A stretch of 64,000 nucleotides of DNA from an uncultured Spirochaetaceae bacterium (GCA_902785455.1 CACZYY010000005.1:46674-110673), one strand, 5' to 3'. Counted from the stretch's first letter, positions 19,240-28,998 are shown. Translations and numbers: made by a program. Notes: generated by a model from the sequence alone, not told the origin.

Positions 19240-21765
19240 TTAACGTCGTTTTTTGTTTTTTGTCATCGCTTTTTCGGCTTTTTTGATGATTTGGGCGATA
19301 TTCTTTTCGCCTGAAGTCATGCTGGAGAAACCGATACCTGCTTTGAATGAAACTGAATCTGCTGGAAGTTTTTTGAGCTTTTCTTCCAGGTTTTCGGTTA
19401 ATTGTACGATATTTTTGAAGTCAATTCCCTGGAGAATTACGGCAAATTCACCGCCTTCGATTCGGAATACTGGGCTGTGCTTGAAAGTATCGCAGGTAAA
19501 CTTGCAGAGTGTTTTAATTGCATTGTCACCAGCTTCAATTCCGTTTTTATCGTTTATTTTTTTGAGGTCAGATATGTCGCAGATGAGTACTCCCAGTTCA
19601 ATCTCTGGGTTCTTTGCTATTTCGTTGTTAAGTGTTATTTTTACTTCCTCAAATGCATTATTGTTGCCTACTCCCGTGAGTTCATCCTTATTGTTGACGC
19701 TGGAGATGACTTTGTTCAGTTCTTCTGCCTGCTTGAGTGATTTTTGTCTCATGCAGCGGATTAAAGTTTTTATTACGCGTGAAATTTCAAGGGGTTTTGT
19801 GAGATGTGCGTTCATTCCTGCTTCGATGGATGCCCGTACATCTTCTTCGAATGCGTTTGCCGTGAGGGCTATAATAGGCGTATTCTTTGCATCGCTTCGG
19901 TTCAAAGCACGGATTGCTTTTGTGGCGTCAATACCGTTCATTACCGGCATCATTATATCCATGAGAATTGCGTCATAGTAGTTTTCTTTTGCTTCTGTGA
20001 ACAATTTGACTGCGACTTTGCCATTTTCGGCATACGTTACGGTTGCACCTTCGGCTTCGAGTAGTTCTTTTGCGCTCAAGCGGTTAGTTTCGTTGTCTTC
20101 TACAAGGAGAATTCTTGAGCCAACGAGAGTTTCATCGCTTTCATTTTCGTCTTTGAGTTCCTTTTTACGAATTGCGGCCGTTCTGTCATCGATTGCGAAC
20201 GGCATGTCAATCGTGAATGTGCTTCCTTCATTAAGCTTTGACCTTACGCTGATTGTTCCGCCCATCATTTCGATGAGAGATTTTGCAATTGCTGTACCAA
20301 GACCTGTTCCTTTGTACTCAGAACGTGCGCCTCCGTCTTCCTGTGAGAATGTTTCCCAGATGTGCTCAAGAAAGTTTGCTTTCATACCGATTCCAGTGTC
20401 TTCTACTTCGATTCGATATGTTACTGTTTTGTAGCCTGTTCCGAGTTCCTTTATTCTGAATGTGATTTTGCCTCCATCCGGAGTAAATTTTACTGCATTA
20501 CCAAGTATATTGACTAATGCCTGCCTTAAGTGGAGTTCATCGCCAAGCAGGAACGGATATTTAAAATCATTGAAATCTGTAATAATTTTAAGGTCTCTGT
20601 TTATGAGCTGACCTTCGATAATTGAGAGACAGCCATCTGCCAGCGAGTAGATATTCATCGGTTTGTGAGCAATTTCAAGTTTGTTGCTCTCAATATGACT
20701 CATGTCAAGAATATCATTGACAAGAAGATTCAAATGAAATGCAGCTTTTGTGATTTTATTGAGGCACTGACCAATTTTTTCTGGATTATTAAGATTTTTT
20801 GAGGCTAATTCCGCCATTCCTATAACGCCGTTGATTGGAGTCCGGATGTCATGACTCATTCTCGCAAGAAATTCGCTTTTTGTGGCATTTGCGGCTTCGG
20901 CCTTTTCCTTTGCGGCCTTGAGTTCTTTTTGAGCTTTGAGTTCTTTGCGTATTTCTGCATCCTTTACGGCAAAACCAAAAACTACCGTGCGTTCTGCTGA
21001 CCAGTCACCGACTTTTACACATTTCATCTCACAGTATTGATTTGATTCATTTCGGTAACGGTAAATCAATCGGTCTTTTAATGAAAGCTGCTCAGCAACG
21101 TATTTTGGAGAAACTTTATTTAAGAAGTCCGCTTTGTCTTCTTCGAGCGTGCATTGGTCTGCATATATTTCTGCAGCCTTTGAAAATGGAACTTTTGAGC
21201 GAATCACATCTCCGATTTTATTATTTATACGGTCTGATAAGTTATATGTGAAAAATTCTTCGCTGTCGATATTGACATAATAAACGCAAGAATATTCATT
21301 TGCGAGCATTTCAAGAAAATTTTTATTGCGTTTTGTTTCTCTCTTTTTGCGGATTTCATCATCAATGTTTTTGCCGAGCATTATTGCCTGAACGTTATCT
21401 TGCTCCGCACCGACAAAAATCATCTGAAGTTCAATCCACTGCTCTTTTCCCTCTGAAAAAAGATACGGAAATTGAAGTGTTATCGCCGAATCATTATCAA
21501 CTACCCTTTCAAGAATCTTTTGTCTGTTGAACGATGCCGTAAAAAGATTTGAATAATCCTTATTGATAATTGATTCTTTTATGGTAAGAATAAAGGAGTC
21601 AAAATCTCCTGTATAAGCTATTGAATCTTTTAAAACTGTGTTGCTATATGAAATTATCTGATAAAAATTGTTGGATAAATTACAGAAAACCATGAGAGGA
21701 TGAATATTATTCACCGCTTTTGAGAGAAGTCTGTCATAATTTTCCATTTTGTCAAAAAAAGCCAT
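19240..21765 (-). CDS. Hybrid sensor histidine kinase with receiver and degenerate GGDEF domain
   Basis: The 841-residue protein has a PAS-like N-terminal half without membrane spans. Then come HisKA (FLARMSHDIRTPINGVIGM, His near 312), HATPase (NILGNAVKFTPDGG, DTGIGM, GTGLGTAIAKSLI), and a receiver domain (LLVEDNETN, DAILMDIMMPVMNG, LTKPLE). Last is a GGDEF-fold domain whose signature reads RIEGGEF (near 767) instead of R.GGDEF. It is probably cytosolic, and the last domain is probably inactive as a cyclase. The start codon lies six bases after a TATAAT box without a ribosome site. Confidence 0.92.
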   Translation of the reverse strand: MAFFDKMENYDRLLSKAVNNIHPLMVFCNLSNNFYQIISYSNTVLKDSIAYTGDFDSFILTIKESIINKDYSNLFTASFNRQKILERVVDNDSAITLQFPYLFSEGKEQWIELQMIFVGAEQDNVQAIMLGKNIDDEIRKKRETKRNKNFLEMLANEYSCVYYVNIDSEEFFTYNLSDRINNKIGDVIRSKVPFSKAAEIYADQCTLEEDKADFLNKVSPKYVAEQLSLKDRLIYRYRNESNQYCEMKCVKVGDWSAERTVVFGFAVKDAEIRKELKAQKELKAAKEKAEAANATKSEFLARMSHDIRTPINGVIGMAELASKNLNNPEKIGQCLNKITKAAFHLNLLVNDILDMSHIESNKLEIAHKPMNIYSLADGCLSIIEGQLINRDLKIITDFNDFKYPFLLGDELHLRQALVNILGNAVKFTPDGGKITFRIKELGTGYKTVTYRIEVEDTGIGMKANFLEHIWETFSQEDGGARSEYKGTGLGTAIAKSLIEMMGGTISVRSKLNEGSTFTIDMPFAIDDRTAAIRKKELKDENESDETLVGSRILLVEDNETNRLSAKELLEAEGATVTYAENGKVAVKLFTEAKENYYDAILMDIMMPVMNGIDATKAIRALNRSDAKNTPIIALTANAFEEDVRASIEAGMNAHLTKPLEISRVIKTLIRCMRQKSLKQAEELNKVISSVNNKDELTGVGNNNAFEEVKITLNNEIAKNPEIELGVLICDISDLKKINDKNGIEAGDNAIKTLCKFTCDTFKHSPVFRIEGGEFAVILQGIDFKNIVQLTENLEEKLKKLPADSVSFKAGIGFSSMTSGEKNIAQIIKKAEKAMTKNKKRR

Positions 21766-21771
21766 ACAAAT

Positions 21772-21777
21772 ATTATA
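21772..21777 (-). promoter_or_regulatory. -10 box of the hybrid kinase gene
   Basis: On the minus strand TATAAT ends six bases before the ATG at 21765, so transcription would begin at the A of the start codon. A weak TTTATA lies 17 bases further upstream (21795-21800). No Shine-Dalgarno sequence fits between, so a leaderless mRNA is inferred. Confidence 0.5.
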
Positions 21778-21801
21778 TAACTAGTTTTGAAAAATATAAA
21801 G

Positions 21802-21849
21802 AAAAAAAATCCCCACATGGATATGAGAAGTACAATCCAGATGTGGGGA
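21802..21849 (-). terminator. Terminator of the ABC-F gene
   Basis: TCCCCACAT and ATGTGGGGA (21810-21818 and 21841-21849) form a 9-bp stem. In the minus direction it is followed by an eight-T run, ten bases past the ABC-F stop. Confidence 0.85.
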
Positions 21850-21858
21850 AAAACAATC

Positions 21859-23499
21859 CTAGAACTTAATCTTTCGGTCGCTTCCTTCGTAATATTGCTT
21901 GCGGAGTGCTTTGATTGAGTCGTCCGCCATGTAATCATCGAACGGCATCATTCGGTCAATAACGCCTTTCGGTGTAATCTCAACGATTCGGTTAGCGATT
22001 GTCTGGATGAACTCGTGGTCGTGGCTTGTGAACAAGATTACGCCCGGGAACTGAACGAGAGCCTGGTTCAAGCTTTCGATTGCCTCAAGGTCGAGGTGGT
22101 TCGTAGGGTCGTCAAGAATCAAGACATTTGCATTCTGGAGCATCATCTTTGAGAGCATACAGCGGACTTTCTCACCGCCGGAAAGGACTTTTACCTTTTT
22201 GAGTGATTCGTCACCGCTGAAAAGCATTCGTCCCAAGAATCCTCTCACGTAAGCGTCATCCTGCTCCTTTGAGAACTGTTTGAGCCATTCTGTGATGTTC
22301 ATGTCGTTGTCAAAGTATTTGTTGTTGTCGCGCGCCAGGTATGTGTTTGATGTTGTCTGGCCCCAGAAGAACTCGCCGGAATCGGCCTTAGCTTCGCCTG
22401 AAATAATGTCGAAAAGTGAAGAAATTGTGTTGTGCTCAACGCCGACGAAAGCGATTTTATCAGTGCGGTTGACCTTAAAGTCGAAGTCTTTGAGGAGCTG
22501 AACTCCGTCTTCGTCCTTTGAGTTGAGTTTTCGGCATTCAAGAACATTGTTTCCGATTTCACGCTCTGTCTTGAACTGAACGAACGGGAATTTGCGGCTT
22601 GTAACTGGCAAATCTTCCAATTCGAGCTTTTCCAAAACCTTCTTTCGGCTGGTAGCCTGTCGTGATTTTGCGGCGTTTGAAGCGAATCGCTGGATAAATT
22701 CTTTGAGGTCTTTTGCCTTTTCCTCGTTCTTTTTCTTCTGGTCTCGTGCCTGTTTCTGCAGAATCTGGCTCATCTGATACCAGAAATCGTAGTTTCCGGC
22801 AAACTGAGTGATTTTTCCGAAGTCGATGTCGCAAGTTACCGTACAAACAGTGTTGAGAAAGTGACGGTCGTGGCTTACGACGATGACTGTGTTCTCAAAG
22901 TCAAGAAGAAAGTCTTCGAGCCAGTTGATGGATTCCAAATCAAGACCGTTCGTAGGTTCGTCGAGAAGAAGGATATCCGGGTTTCCGAAAAGTGCCCTGG
23001 CAAGCAAAACGCGTACTTTCTGGCTTTCATCAAGCTCGCTCATCATTTTGTCGTGGAATTTTTCTTCAAGTCCCAGTCCCGAAAGCATCTGCTCAATCTG
23101 GTTCTCAGCCTCGTAGCCGCCAAGCTCACCGAATTCAGCTTCAAGCTCAGCCGATTTGATTCCGTCTTCCTCGGTAAAGTCTGCCTTTGAATAAATCTCG
23201 TCGCGTGCCTTTGAGACTTCGTAAAGCTTAGGATAGCCCTGCATTACAGTGTCTTTTACGCTGAAAGAATCGAATGCGAAGTGATCCTGGCTCAAAACGG
23301 CCATTCGCTCGCCCGGTGTCATGAAAATCTCACCCGTGTCGTGATCCTGCTCGCCAGAGAGAATCTTAAGGAATGTAGATTTTCCAGCACCGTTTGCACC
23401 GATGATTCCGTAGCAGTTTCCTGCCGTGAATTTGATATTTACGTCTTTGAAAAGCGGTTTTTCGCTGAAATGAAGTGATACGTCACTGACTGCAATCAT
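21859..23499 (-). CDS. ABC-F family ATPase (YkpA/YbiT-like translation factor)
   Basis: The 546-residue protein has two ABC domains and no membrane span, so it should act on ribosomes. Domain 1 has Walker A GANGAGKST and Walker B LLLDEPTNGLD, but its signature is ELDESQKVR instead of LSGGQ. Domain 2 has a good signature (LSGGEKVRC), but its Walker A is GVEHNTISS and Walker B ends ILDDP. Thus the ATP site built from Walker A1 and signature 2 is intact, while the other is degenerate in three motifs. The ABC-F linker with charged helices lies at about 240-300. Confidence 0.92.
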   Translation of the reverse strand: MIAVSDVSLHFSEKPLFKDVNIKFTAGNCYGIIGANGAGKSTFLKILSGEQDHDTGEIFMTPGERMAVLSQDHFAFDSFSVKDTVMQGYPKLYEVSKARDEIYSKADFTEEDGIKSAELEAEFGELGGYEAENQIEQMLSGLGLEEKFHDKMMSELDESQKVRVLLARALFGNPDILLLDEPTNGLDLESINWLEDFLLDFENTVIVVSHDRHFLNTVCTVTCDIDFGKITQFAGNYDFWYQMSQILQKQARDQKKKNEEKAKDLKEFIQRFASNAAKSRQATSRKKVLEKLELEDLPVTSRKFPFVQFKTEREIGNNVLECRKLNSKDEDGVQLLKDFDFKVNRTDKIAFVGVEHNTISSLFDIISGEAKADSGEFFWGQTTSNTYLARDNNKYFDNDMNITEWLKQFSKEQDDAYVRGFLGRMLFSGDESLKKVKVLSGGEKVRCMLSKMMLQNANVLILDDPTNHLDLEAIESLNQALVQFPGVILFTSHDHEFIQTIANRIVEITPKGVIDRMMPFDDYMADDSIKALRKQYYEGSDRKIKF

Positions 23500-23525
23500 G
23501 TTTTTCTCCTGATATGTTTTAAGTT

Positions 23526-23595
23526 CTCACAGAGCTTTTGAGTACACAGAGAGTTTTTCAGTGTATTTCTCCGTGTGCTCTGTGCTCTCTGTGAG
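23526..23595. repeat. CTCACAGAG dispersed repeat between helicase and ABC-F genes
   Basis: Arms CTCACAGAG (23526-23534) and CTCTGTGAG (23587-23595) enclose further ACACAGAGAG and CTCTGTG units. The same arms recur at 38.6 and 49.7 kb. It fills most of the gap between the DEAD-box gene and the ABC-F gene. Confidence 0.75.
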
Positions 23596-23602
23596 GAATT
23601 TT

Positions 23603-25219
23603 TTATTTTCCTCGCCCAATCAAGCTCTTGAGCCTTGCAATCAAGCCGAGTTTCTTTGGTGCTTTCTCTGTTTTGCGTGCAGCGGAAGGATTCTTTCGGC
23701 TCGTCCCCCTGCCCTTGCCAGATTTTGCTTTTGAACCGGCTGTTTTTGCAGCATTCTTGTAAACTGAACTTGAAGATTTTGCGTATTTTTCCTTGAAGTA
23801 TTTGATACGTTCGTCGCTTGACATTCCGGAAAGCTTTGCGATTTCCTCATCGCTCGCACGACGGACTGTGTTTTTGGACTTGTCGCCCCTAAACGATTTG
23901 ATTTCCTCGTCGGAATAAGATTTTCTGCCTTCTTTGCGGGATTTTCGTCCTCCAGACTTTTTCCCTCTATTCTGTGCACCATCTGTGTCCGTCTGTGTCC
24001 ATCTGTGGTTTCTTTTTCCGTCGCGCTCTTCGGAGTCAAGGCGGATGTAAACGTCTTTTGACTTGTCTTCTTCAAAATCTTCTGCGATAGCAACCCTGCT
24101 TGGAATCTGCTTTTCGATGTAACGCTCAATTGGGGCCAAAGAGTAAACATCACGCTCCGAGCAGAATGTATAGGCCTTTCCGCTCTTTCCTGCCCTGGCC
24201 GTTCGCCCGATTCGGTGTACGTAATTTTCGGCTTCGTTCGGAAGGTCATAGTTAACGACCATCGCAAGGTCGTTGACATCGATTCCTCTGGCTGCTACAT
24301 CAGTTGCGACAAGACAAGTCACCTTTCCGGCTTTGAAATTGTCCATAATCTTAAGGCGCTTTGACTGAGGCAAATCACCGATGATGTACTCGTTTTTGAT
24401 ACCGTTAATCTGGAGCCGTTTTGAGACGATTTCGCACATCTTTTTGGTGTCACAGAAAATAATCACGCTCTCTGGATTTTCTTTTTTGAAAATTCCGAGC
24501 AAAAGCTTCATTTTGTCATCGCTTGAAACGTGAATGAGTTCCTGGTCAATTTCATCGACCGTGATGTTCTGAGCCTCAATAGTGATTTCCTTTGCCTCGC
24601 GGGTGTATTCCCATGCAAGGTTTTTGACGTAAGAATTGAGTGTTGCCGAGAAGAGCATTGTCTGCCGGCCTTCACTGCCAGGCAGAAAGTGAATCAGCTT
24701 ACGCAAGTCAGGGTAGAATCCCATGTCGAACATGCGGTCAGCCTCGTCAATCGCAAGGTATCCCACATTTGACAAATCCATCTGTTTGCCTTCTGTCAAA
24801 TCAATCACGCGGCCAGGTGTACCGATGATGATGTCGCAGCCTTTTTTGAGATCAGCGACTTGTTTTTCGTATCCGACTCCGCCATAAAATGAAGCGAATC
24901 GCAAGCCTGTGTGCTTTCCGAGCTTTGTAGCCTCTTCCTCAACCTGTACGGCAAGCTCTCGTGTCGGAACAAGAATGAGGGCATTTTTCATTGCCTCGCC
25001 TTCTGTGCTGGCAGATTCCCTGCGTGCAAGGATTTCCTGCATGATTGTTACGAGGAAGGCCGCTGTTTTGCCTGTTCCTGTCTGTGACTGAACATAAAGG
25101 TCCGAGCCGTCCAAAGAAGCTTTCAAAACCTGCTCCTGGACCGGAGTGCAAGTGACATAGCCCGCATCGCTAAGTCCTTGCTGAATTTTTTCGTTAAGAT
25201 TTAATTCCGTGTAATTCAT
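23603..25219 (-). CDS. DEAD-box RNA helicase
   Basis: The 538-residue ATP-dependent RNA helicase has motif I QSQTGTGKTAAF, motif Ia PTRELAVQ, motif II DEADRMFDMGF, motif III SATL and motif VI HRIGRTARAGKSG. A basic, low-complexity tail after about residue 390 probably binds RNA. The start at 25219 (MNYTELNLNEKI) has AGGA six bases ahead; the open frame extends 28 codons further without a ribosome site. Residues about 403-416 are encoded by a CACAGA-type repeat. Confidence 0.93.
   Translation of the reverse strand: MNYTELNLNEKIQQGLSDAGYVTCTPVQEQVLKASLDGSDLYVQSQTGTGKTAAFLVTIMQEILARRESASTEGEAMKNALILVPTRELAVQVEEEATKLGKHTGLRFASFYGGVGYEKQVADLKKGCDIIIGTPGRVIDLTEGKQMDLSNVGYLAIDEADRMFDMGFYPDLRKLIHFLPGSEGRQTMLFSATLNSYVKNLAWEYTREAKEITIEAQNITVDEIDQELIHVSSDDKMKLLLGIFKKENPESVIIFCDTKKMCEIVSKRLQINGIKNEYIIGDLPQSKRLKIMDNFKAGKVTCLVATDVAARGIDVNDLAMVVNYDLPNEAENYVHRIGRTARAGKSGKAYTFCSERDVYSLAPIERYIEKQIPSRVAIAEDFEEDKSKDVYIRLDSEERDGKRNHRWTQTDTDGAQNRGKKSGGRKSRKEGRKSYSDEEIKSFRGDKSKNTVRRASDEEIAKLSGMSSDERIKYFKEKYAKSSSSVYKNAAKTAGSKAKSGKGRGTSRKNPSAARKTEKAPKKLGLIARLKSLIGRGK
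23971..24008. repeat. CACAGA-type repeat inside the DEAD-box helicase gene
   Basis: CCACAGATGGACACAGACGG and a further ACACAGATGG (read on the minus strand) lie in frame and encode the HRWTQTDTDGAQN segment of the disordered tail. The motif is the same one found between genes elsewhere in the window. Confidence 0.65.
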
Positions 25220-25288
25220 TAGATTCCTGAAAAAAAGATAATAGATATTTAATAAATTATATCGTTTTTCGAAGATTGTGTACATAAT

Positions 25289-25320
25289 GAAATTGCGTAG
25301 CAATTTAGAATCCGTGTGGC
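25289..25320. repeat. GATTCG-hairpin repeat unit 1
   Basis: On the minus strand it reads GCCACACGGATTCT followed by a hairpin AAATTGC-TAC-GCAATTT. It lies upstream of the RlmK-like gene and belongs to a family also found at 37.4 and 63.0 kb. Confidence 0.65.
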
Positions 25321-25339
25321 TTACCTTTTCTCTGAAATT

Positions 25340-25348
25340 TGCTATTAT
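25340..25348 (+). promoter_or_regulatory. Extended -10 promoter of the RlmK-like gene (TGcTATTAT)
   Basis: TGcTATTAT ends six bases before the ATG at 25355, placing the transcription start on the start codon. No ribosome site precedes the ATG. Confidence 0.55.
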
Positions 25349-25354
25349 ATTTTC

Positions 25355-26485
25355 ATGAACCAGAACACTATCGAACAGAATGAATATCAGGCGAAGATTT
25401 TTGCCAACCGTCTTTCAAAAAAATACAAGCAGCTTAGGAAATGGGCTCGCCGTGAGCGCGTTACCTGCTACCGACTTTACGACCGTGATATCCCGGAAGT
25501 TCCTCTGGCCGTAGATTTATATGAAGCCCTGCCCGAAGGAATGGACTCCAAAATCGACGCGGCACTCCTTTTGAGACAGGAGGATGCTAGAATTTCTGCC
25601 AATGATCTTACCGCAAGCAAGGAAAAAGCCGAACGTTCGTTCGTTCATCTTTACTTGTATGAGAGACCGTATGAAAAATCAGACAGTGACGAGCAGGTTT
25701 GGCTTGACTGCATGACAAAAGCTGTCGCTTCAGTTCTTGAAATTCCTGAAAACCGTGTTATTCAGAAGCTGCGCAAAAAGCAGAAAGGTGAAAATCAGTA
25801 CGAGAAGATTGATTCCAAACAAACTACCGAGTGTTATGTACAGGAATGCGGTCAGCTTTTCAAAGTGAACCTTAGCGACTACCTTGACACAGGTCTGTTC
25901 TTCGATCACCGTCCGTTGCGTTCAATCGTGCGCTCGGAGTGTGCCGGAAAAAGCGTCCTGAATCTTTTCTGCTACACAGGCTCTTTCTCTGTCTATGCTG
26001 CCGAAGGAAAAGCCCGCCGTGTTGAGAGCGTTGATTTGAGCAACACTTACCTCGAATGGGCACGCTTTAACTTTGCCCTCAATGACTTTGACCCCGACGA
26101 CGGCCGTTATTTTTTCACTCGCGGAGATGTTACGGGCTTTCTCAACCAGAAACTTGCGGAAGTTCCGAATGCCGAAGGAAGCAACCGCTACGACATCATT
26201 GTTCTTGATCCGCCCACTTTCTCAAACTCAAAGGCTACCCGAAATACGCTCGACATCAACCGTGACTGGAGTGAGCTTGTAAGAAAATGTGTGAATCTCC
26301 TGAACGCAGGCGGAGTCCTCTACTTCTCAACGAACTCTCACCGGCTCAAATTCGATGCCGAGCTTGTCCCCAAAACAACTGATTCAGGCAAGGCTGTGGC
26401 TGTGTTCGATATGACTGAAAAATCCCTCCCCGAAGACTTCAAGGGAACGAAAGCCCATCGCTGCTGGAAAATCCAGGTGGCATAA
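25355..26485 (+). CDS. rlmK: RlmK-like 23S rRNA methyltransferase
   Basis: The 376-residue protein matches the C-terminal RlmK half of E. coli RlmKL, which makes m7G2069 in 23S rRNA. It has ANRLSKKYKQLRKWARRE at the N-terminus, DHRPLR, the SAM-binding NLFCYTGSFSVYAAEG, and the catalytic-region LDPPTFSNSK. The THUMP/RlmL half is absent, so it is a stand-alone enzyme. A GTG 13 codons upstream is in frame but lies in a repeat. The ATG at 25355 lacks a ribosome site and sits right after a -10 box. Confidence 0.85.
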   Translation: MNQNTIEQNEYQAKIFANRLSKKYKQLRKWARRERVTCYRLYDRDIPEVPLAVDLYEALPEGMDSKIDAALLLRQEDARISANDLTASKEKAERSFVHLYLYERPYEKSDSDEQVWLDCMTKAVASVLEIPENRVIQKLRKKQKGENQYEKIDSKQTTECYVQECGQLFKVNLSDYLDTGLFFDHRPLRSIVRSECAGKSVLNLFCYTGSFSVYAAEGKARRVESVDLSNTYLEWARFNFALNDFDPDDGRYFFTRGDVTGFLNQKLAEVPNAEGSNRYDIIVLDPPTFSNSKATRNTLDINRDWSELVRKCVNLLNAGGVLYFSTNSHRLKFDAELVPKTTDSGKAVAVFDMTEKSLPEDFKGTKAHRCWKIQVA

Positions 26486-26506
26486 AAAAACTCCCCTTGC
26501 GGGGAG
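26484..26506 (-). terminator. Terminator of the MCP gene
   Basis: CTCCCC-TTGC-GGGGAG (26491-26506) is followed on the minus strand by seven T. It lies about 20 bases past the MCP stop and overlaps the stop codon of the convergent RlmK-like gene. Confidence 0.88.
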
Positions 26507-26527
26507 AAATAATAGCCTGATCAGATT

Positions 26528-28606
26528 TTATACGTGGAAGTTGTCAATCTGGTTTCCGATCTGGTCGATAGACGACTTCATCTTTTCTGAGATACCGTCA
26601 AGCGCGCTGCCTGTAGCACGGATTTTCATCGCGCTCTCACTCATCAGGGCAACGCTGTCCTTCATTACTCCAGTCGCATCTTTGAGGTGGCGGACTTCTT
26701 CAAGAATCTGCTTGTTGCCCTGGCTCATCTCTTCGCTGGCTGTTTTTACCTCAGAAGTGCTGTTGCTCATGTTGCGGAGCGCGTCAACAATCTGCTTGCT
26801 TCCTTCCTGCTGCTCTTCCATCGCGCTTTTAATCTGGCGTACGAGCTGGTCTGTCTCTTTGATTCCGTCCGAAACCGATGTGAATGTCTCGCTGGTCTCT
26901 TCAGAAGCCTCGACGACGGACTCAATTGAAGCCTTAATTTTGTTGAGCTGGTCGCCGATTGTCTTTGACTGGACGGCAGAAGTTTCCGAAAGTTTTCGGA
27001 TTTCGTCTGCAACGACAGCAAAGCCCTTTCCAGCCTCTCCTGCGTGAGCTGCCTCGATTGCTGCGTTCATGGCAAGAAGGTTTGTCTGTCCTGCAATTGC
27101 TGCGATTGCAACGTTAGCTTCCTGGAGCATATTTGACTGCCCTTCAATCTCAACGATTCGCTCGCTCATTTCATGTTGCTTTTCATTTCCAGCCTTTGCC
27201 CGGATCTGAAGCATCTCGAAGGAATTTGCCATTTTTGCAACTGACTGGTTTACGCTGGAAATATTGCCGATCATCTGCTCGACCGCAGAAGAAGCCTCGC
27301 TTACTCCGCGTGACTGGGTATCAATCATGCGCTCAAGGCTTTCGATGTTTGAAGCGATTTCATTGACCGCACCGGCTGTCTCGTCAACGCTGTTCGACTG
27401 GTTACCGATTTGCTGCTGTACGCTGTCGATATTCGCAAGAATATCAGAAACGGATTGATTGTTCTCCTGGATTCCGAAGTTAAGCTCATCGCCCGCAGAT
27501 GATAAGTCTGAGCGAGAATCTTTTACATCCTTCATGATGTCGTGCAATTTTTCGACAAAGGTGTTGAATGCGCTTGTTACCGAGCCAATATCGTCGTTTG
27601 AATGGACTTTTACTCGCTGGGTCAAATCCGCGTTGCCTGAAGCGATTGAGTTCAAATTCTTGTCGAGGTTTCGGAGCGGCTTAAGCACTCGATAAACTGA
27701 AATTGCTGAACTTGCAATAAGAATGAGTGCGATTGCGATTGCAAATACCATCATTGTAAGTGTAAGTGACTGTGCAGTCTGATAAACTTGCTTTGCAGGA
27801 ACGACCATCGCCATGCTCCATGGTGTGCCGTTTACGGGCGCATAGACCATGAGATTGTTTCCTTTTTTGGAATGAATCCAGCCGTTTCCGCTTTCTTTTT
27901 TGATCATTGCATCTGCAATTCCTGAAAGTCCTTCGTAATCAGAAGCCATTTGAGTTAACTTAGCATGCATTACTTTGTCTTTATCAGGAAAAGACATAAT
28001 TGTTCCGTCGCCAGCGATTAGAATTGCGTATCCTTTCTCACCAATTGTGATAAGGTCGATTGCATCGGAAAGACGGGCATGTGAGACAGCTCCTGCAATG
28101 AATCCGATTGCTTTTTTATGGATGGAAACCGTTTTACAGACGTAATATGCTGAATCCTCATCGTTTGAGCCGACTGGATTGCTTATGTATTGTGACTTTC
28201 CGCTGCTTTTCATGAACTGGTAAAATTCTGTACCGGAAACATCCTTTGAGTTGCCTTCGTCATCGTAGCCTATTCCGGTATTAAAATCACAAAATAATAT
28301 TTCTTTAAAATCTGAACTGCGCATTTTTCGGTGAGAGACCATCCAATCGACCAATTCTTCTGATGTCGCACCATGCAATACAGGGTCTGACATAGTGTAT
28401 GCCCTGAGCTGCTGCATGAATTTTGAGTTGCGGTAGCTCAATCCCTGGATATGGGCCTGAATCAATTCTGTTGTCGATGTGATGAATGTGCGTTCCGTTC
28501 CTTTTTTTACAAGAAGAATCGTAGATGCGGCAAGAATCGAAATCAAGATGATGATCTCGACACCGAGTCTGAGACCAAAAACAAGTGACAGGTTCTTTTT
28601 CTTCAT
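26528..28606 (-). CDS. Methyl-accepting chemotaxis protein with Cache-type sensor
   Basis: The 692-residue chemoreceptor has a first membrane span at about residues 12-30, a periplasmic Cache-like domain to about 275 ([18 protein letters not shown] is typical), a second span near 280-302, and HAMP near 305-360. The MA signalling domain contains the conserved hairpin tip [20 protein letters not shown]. The ligand is not predictable. AGAGAGG precedes the ATG. It is monocistronic with its own terminator. Confidence 0.95.
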   Translation of the reverse strand: MKKKNLSLVFGLRLGVEIIILISILAASTILLVKKGTERTFITSTTELIQAHIQGLSYRNSKFMQQLRAYTMSDPVLHGATSEELVDWMVSHRKMRSSDFKEILFCDFNTGIGYDDEGNSKDVSGTEFYQFMKSSGKSQYISNPVGSNDEDSAYYVCKTVSIHKKAIGFIAGAVSHARLSDAIDLITIGEKGYAILIAGDGTIMSFPDKDKVMHAKLTQMASDYEGLSGIADAMIKKESGNGWIHSKKGNNLMVYAPVNGTPWSMAMVVPAKQVYQTAQSLTLTMMVFAIAIALILIASSAISVYRVLKPLRNLDKNLNSIASGNADLTQRVKVHSNDDIGSVTSAFNTFVEKLHDIMKDVKDSRSDLSSAGDELNFGIQENNQSVSDILANIDSVQQQIGNQSNSVDETAGAVNEIASNIESLERMIDTQSRGVSEASSAVEQMIGNISSVNQSVAKMANSFEMLQIRAKAGNEKQHEMSERIVEIEGQSNMLQEANVAIAAIAGQTNLLAMNAAIEAAHAGEAGKGFAVVADEIRKLSETSAVQSKTIGDQLNKIKASIESVVEASEETSETFTSVSDGIKETDQLVRQIKSAMEEQQEGSKQIVDALRNMSNSTSEVKTASEEMSQGNKQILEEVRHLKDATGVMKDSVALMSESAMKIRATGSALDGISEKMKSSIDQIGNQIDNFHV

Positions 28607-28749
28607 ATTGAAGCCTCTCTATCAATAAAAATTAAAATTTTACAGCAAGACTTATTCTATGAAACTTTTTATTATTTTGTATTTTTGTAAAGATGTTTTG
28701 GATTTAAGAAAAACGAAGAAGTGTTTTGGAAGATTAGAGCGGTTGGTTT

Positions 28750-28777
28750 GCCGGGTACCCTTTGAGAAATACCCGGC
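28750..28777 (-). terminator. Hairpin downstream of rpmE
   Basis: GCCGGGTA and TACCCGGC form an 8-bp stem 12 bases past the rpmE stop. The T-run on the minus strand is poor, so it may be a weak terminator or a 3' stabilising hairpin. Confidence 0.5.
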
Positions 28778-28788
28778 AATTAAATGAC

Positions 28789-28998
28789 TTATTTGTCAGA
28801 TTTGATACCGAAGCGTTTGTTGAATCGTTCGATTCGTCCTGCAGTATCAACGAGCTTCTGCTTACCTGTGTAGAATGGGTGGCAAGCAGAACAGATTTCA
28901 ACATGGATGTCAGAAACTGTAGAGCGTGTCTCGATTACGTTGCCGCACTGACAAGTGATTTTTGTCAATTTGTACTCTGGGTGAATTCCCTTTTTCAT
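28789..28998 (-). CDS. rpmE: Ribosomal protein L31 (zinc-binding form)
   Basis: The 69-residue protein is the cysteine-containing type of bL31, with four cysteines (CQCG, then [20 protein letters not shown]) for a zinc ion. A strong AAGGAG precedes the ATG. An upstream promoter overlapping the end of rnc would give it a leader of about 130 bases. Confidence 0.96.
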   Translation of the reverse strand: MKKGIHPEYKLTKITCQCGNVIETRSTVSDIHVEICSACHPFYTGKQKLVDTAGRIERFNKRFGIKSDK

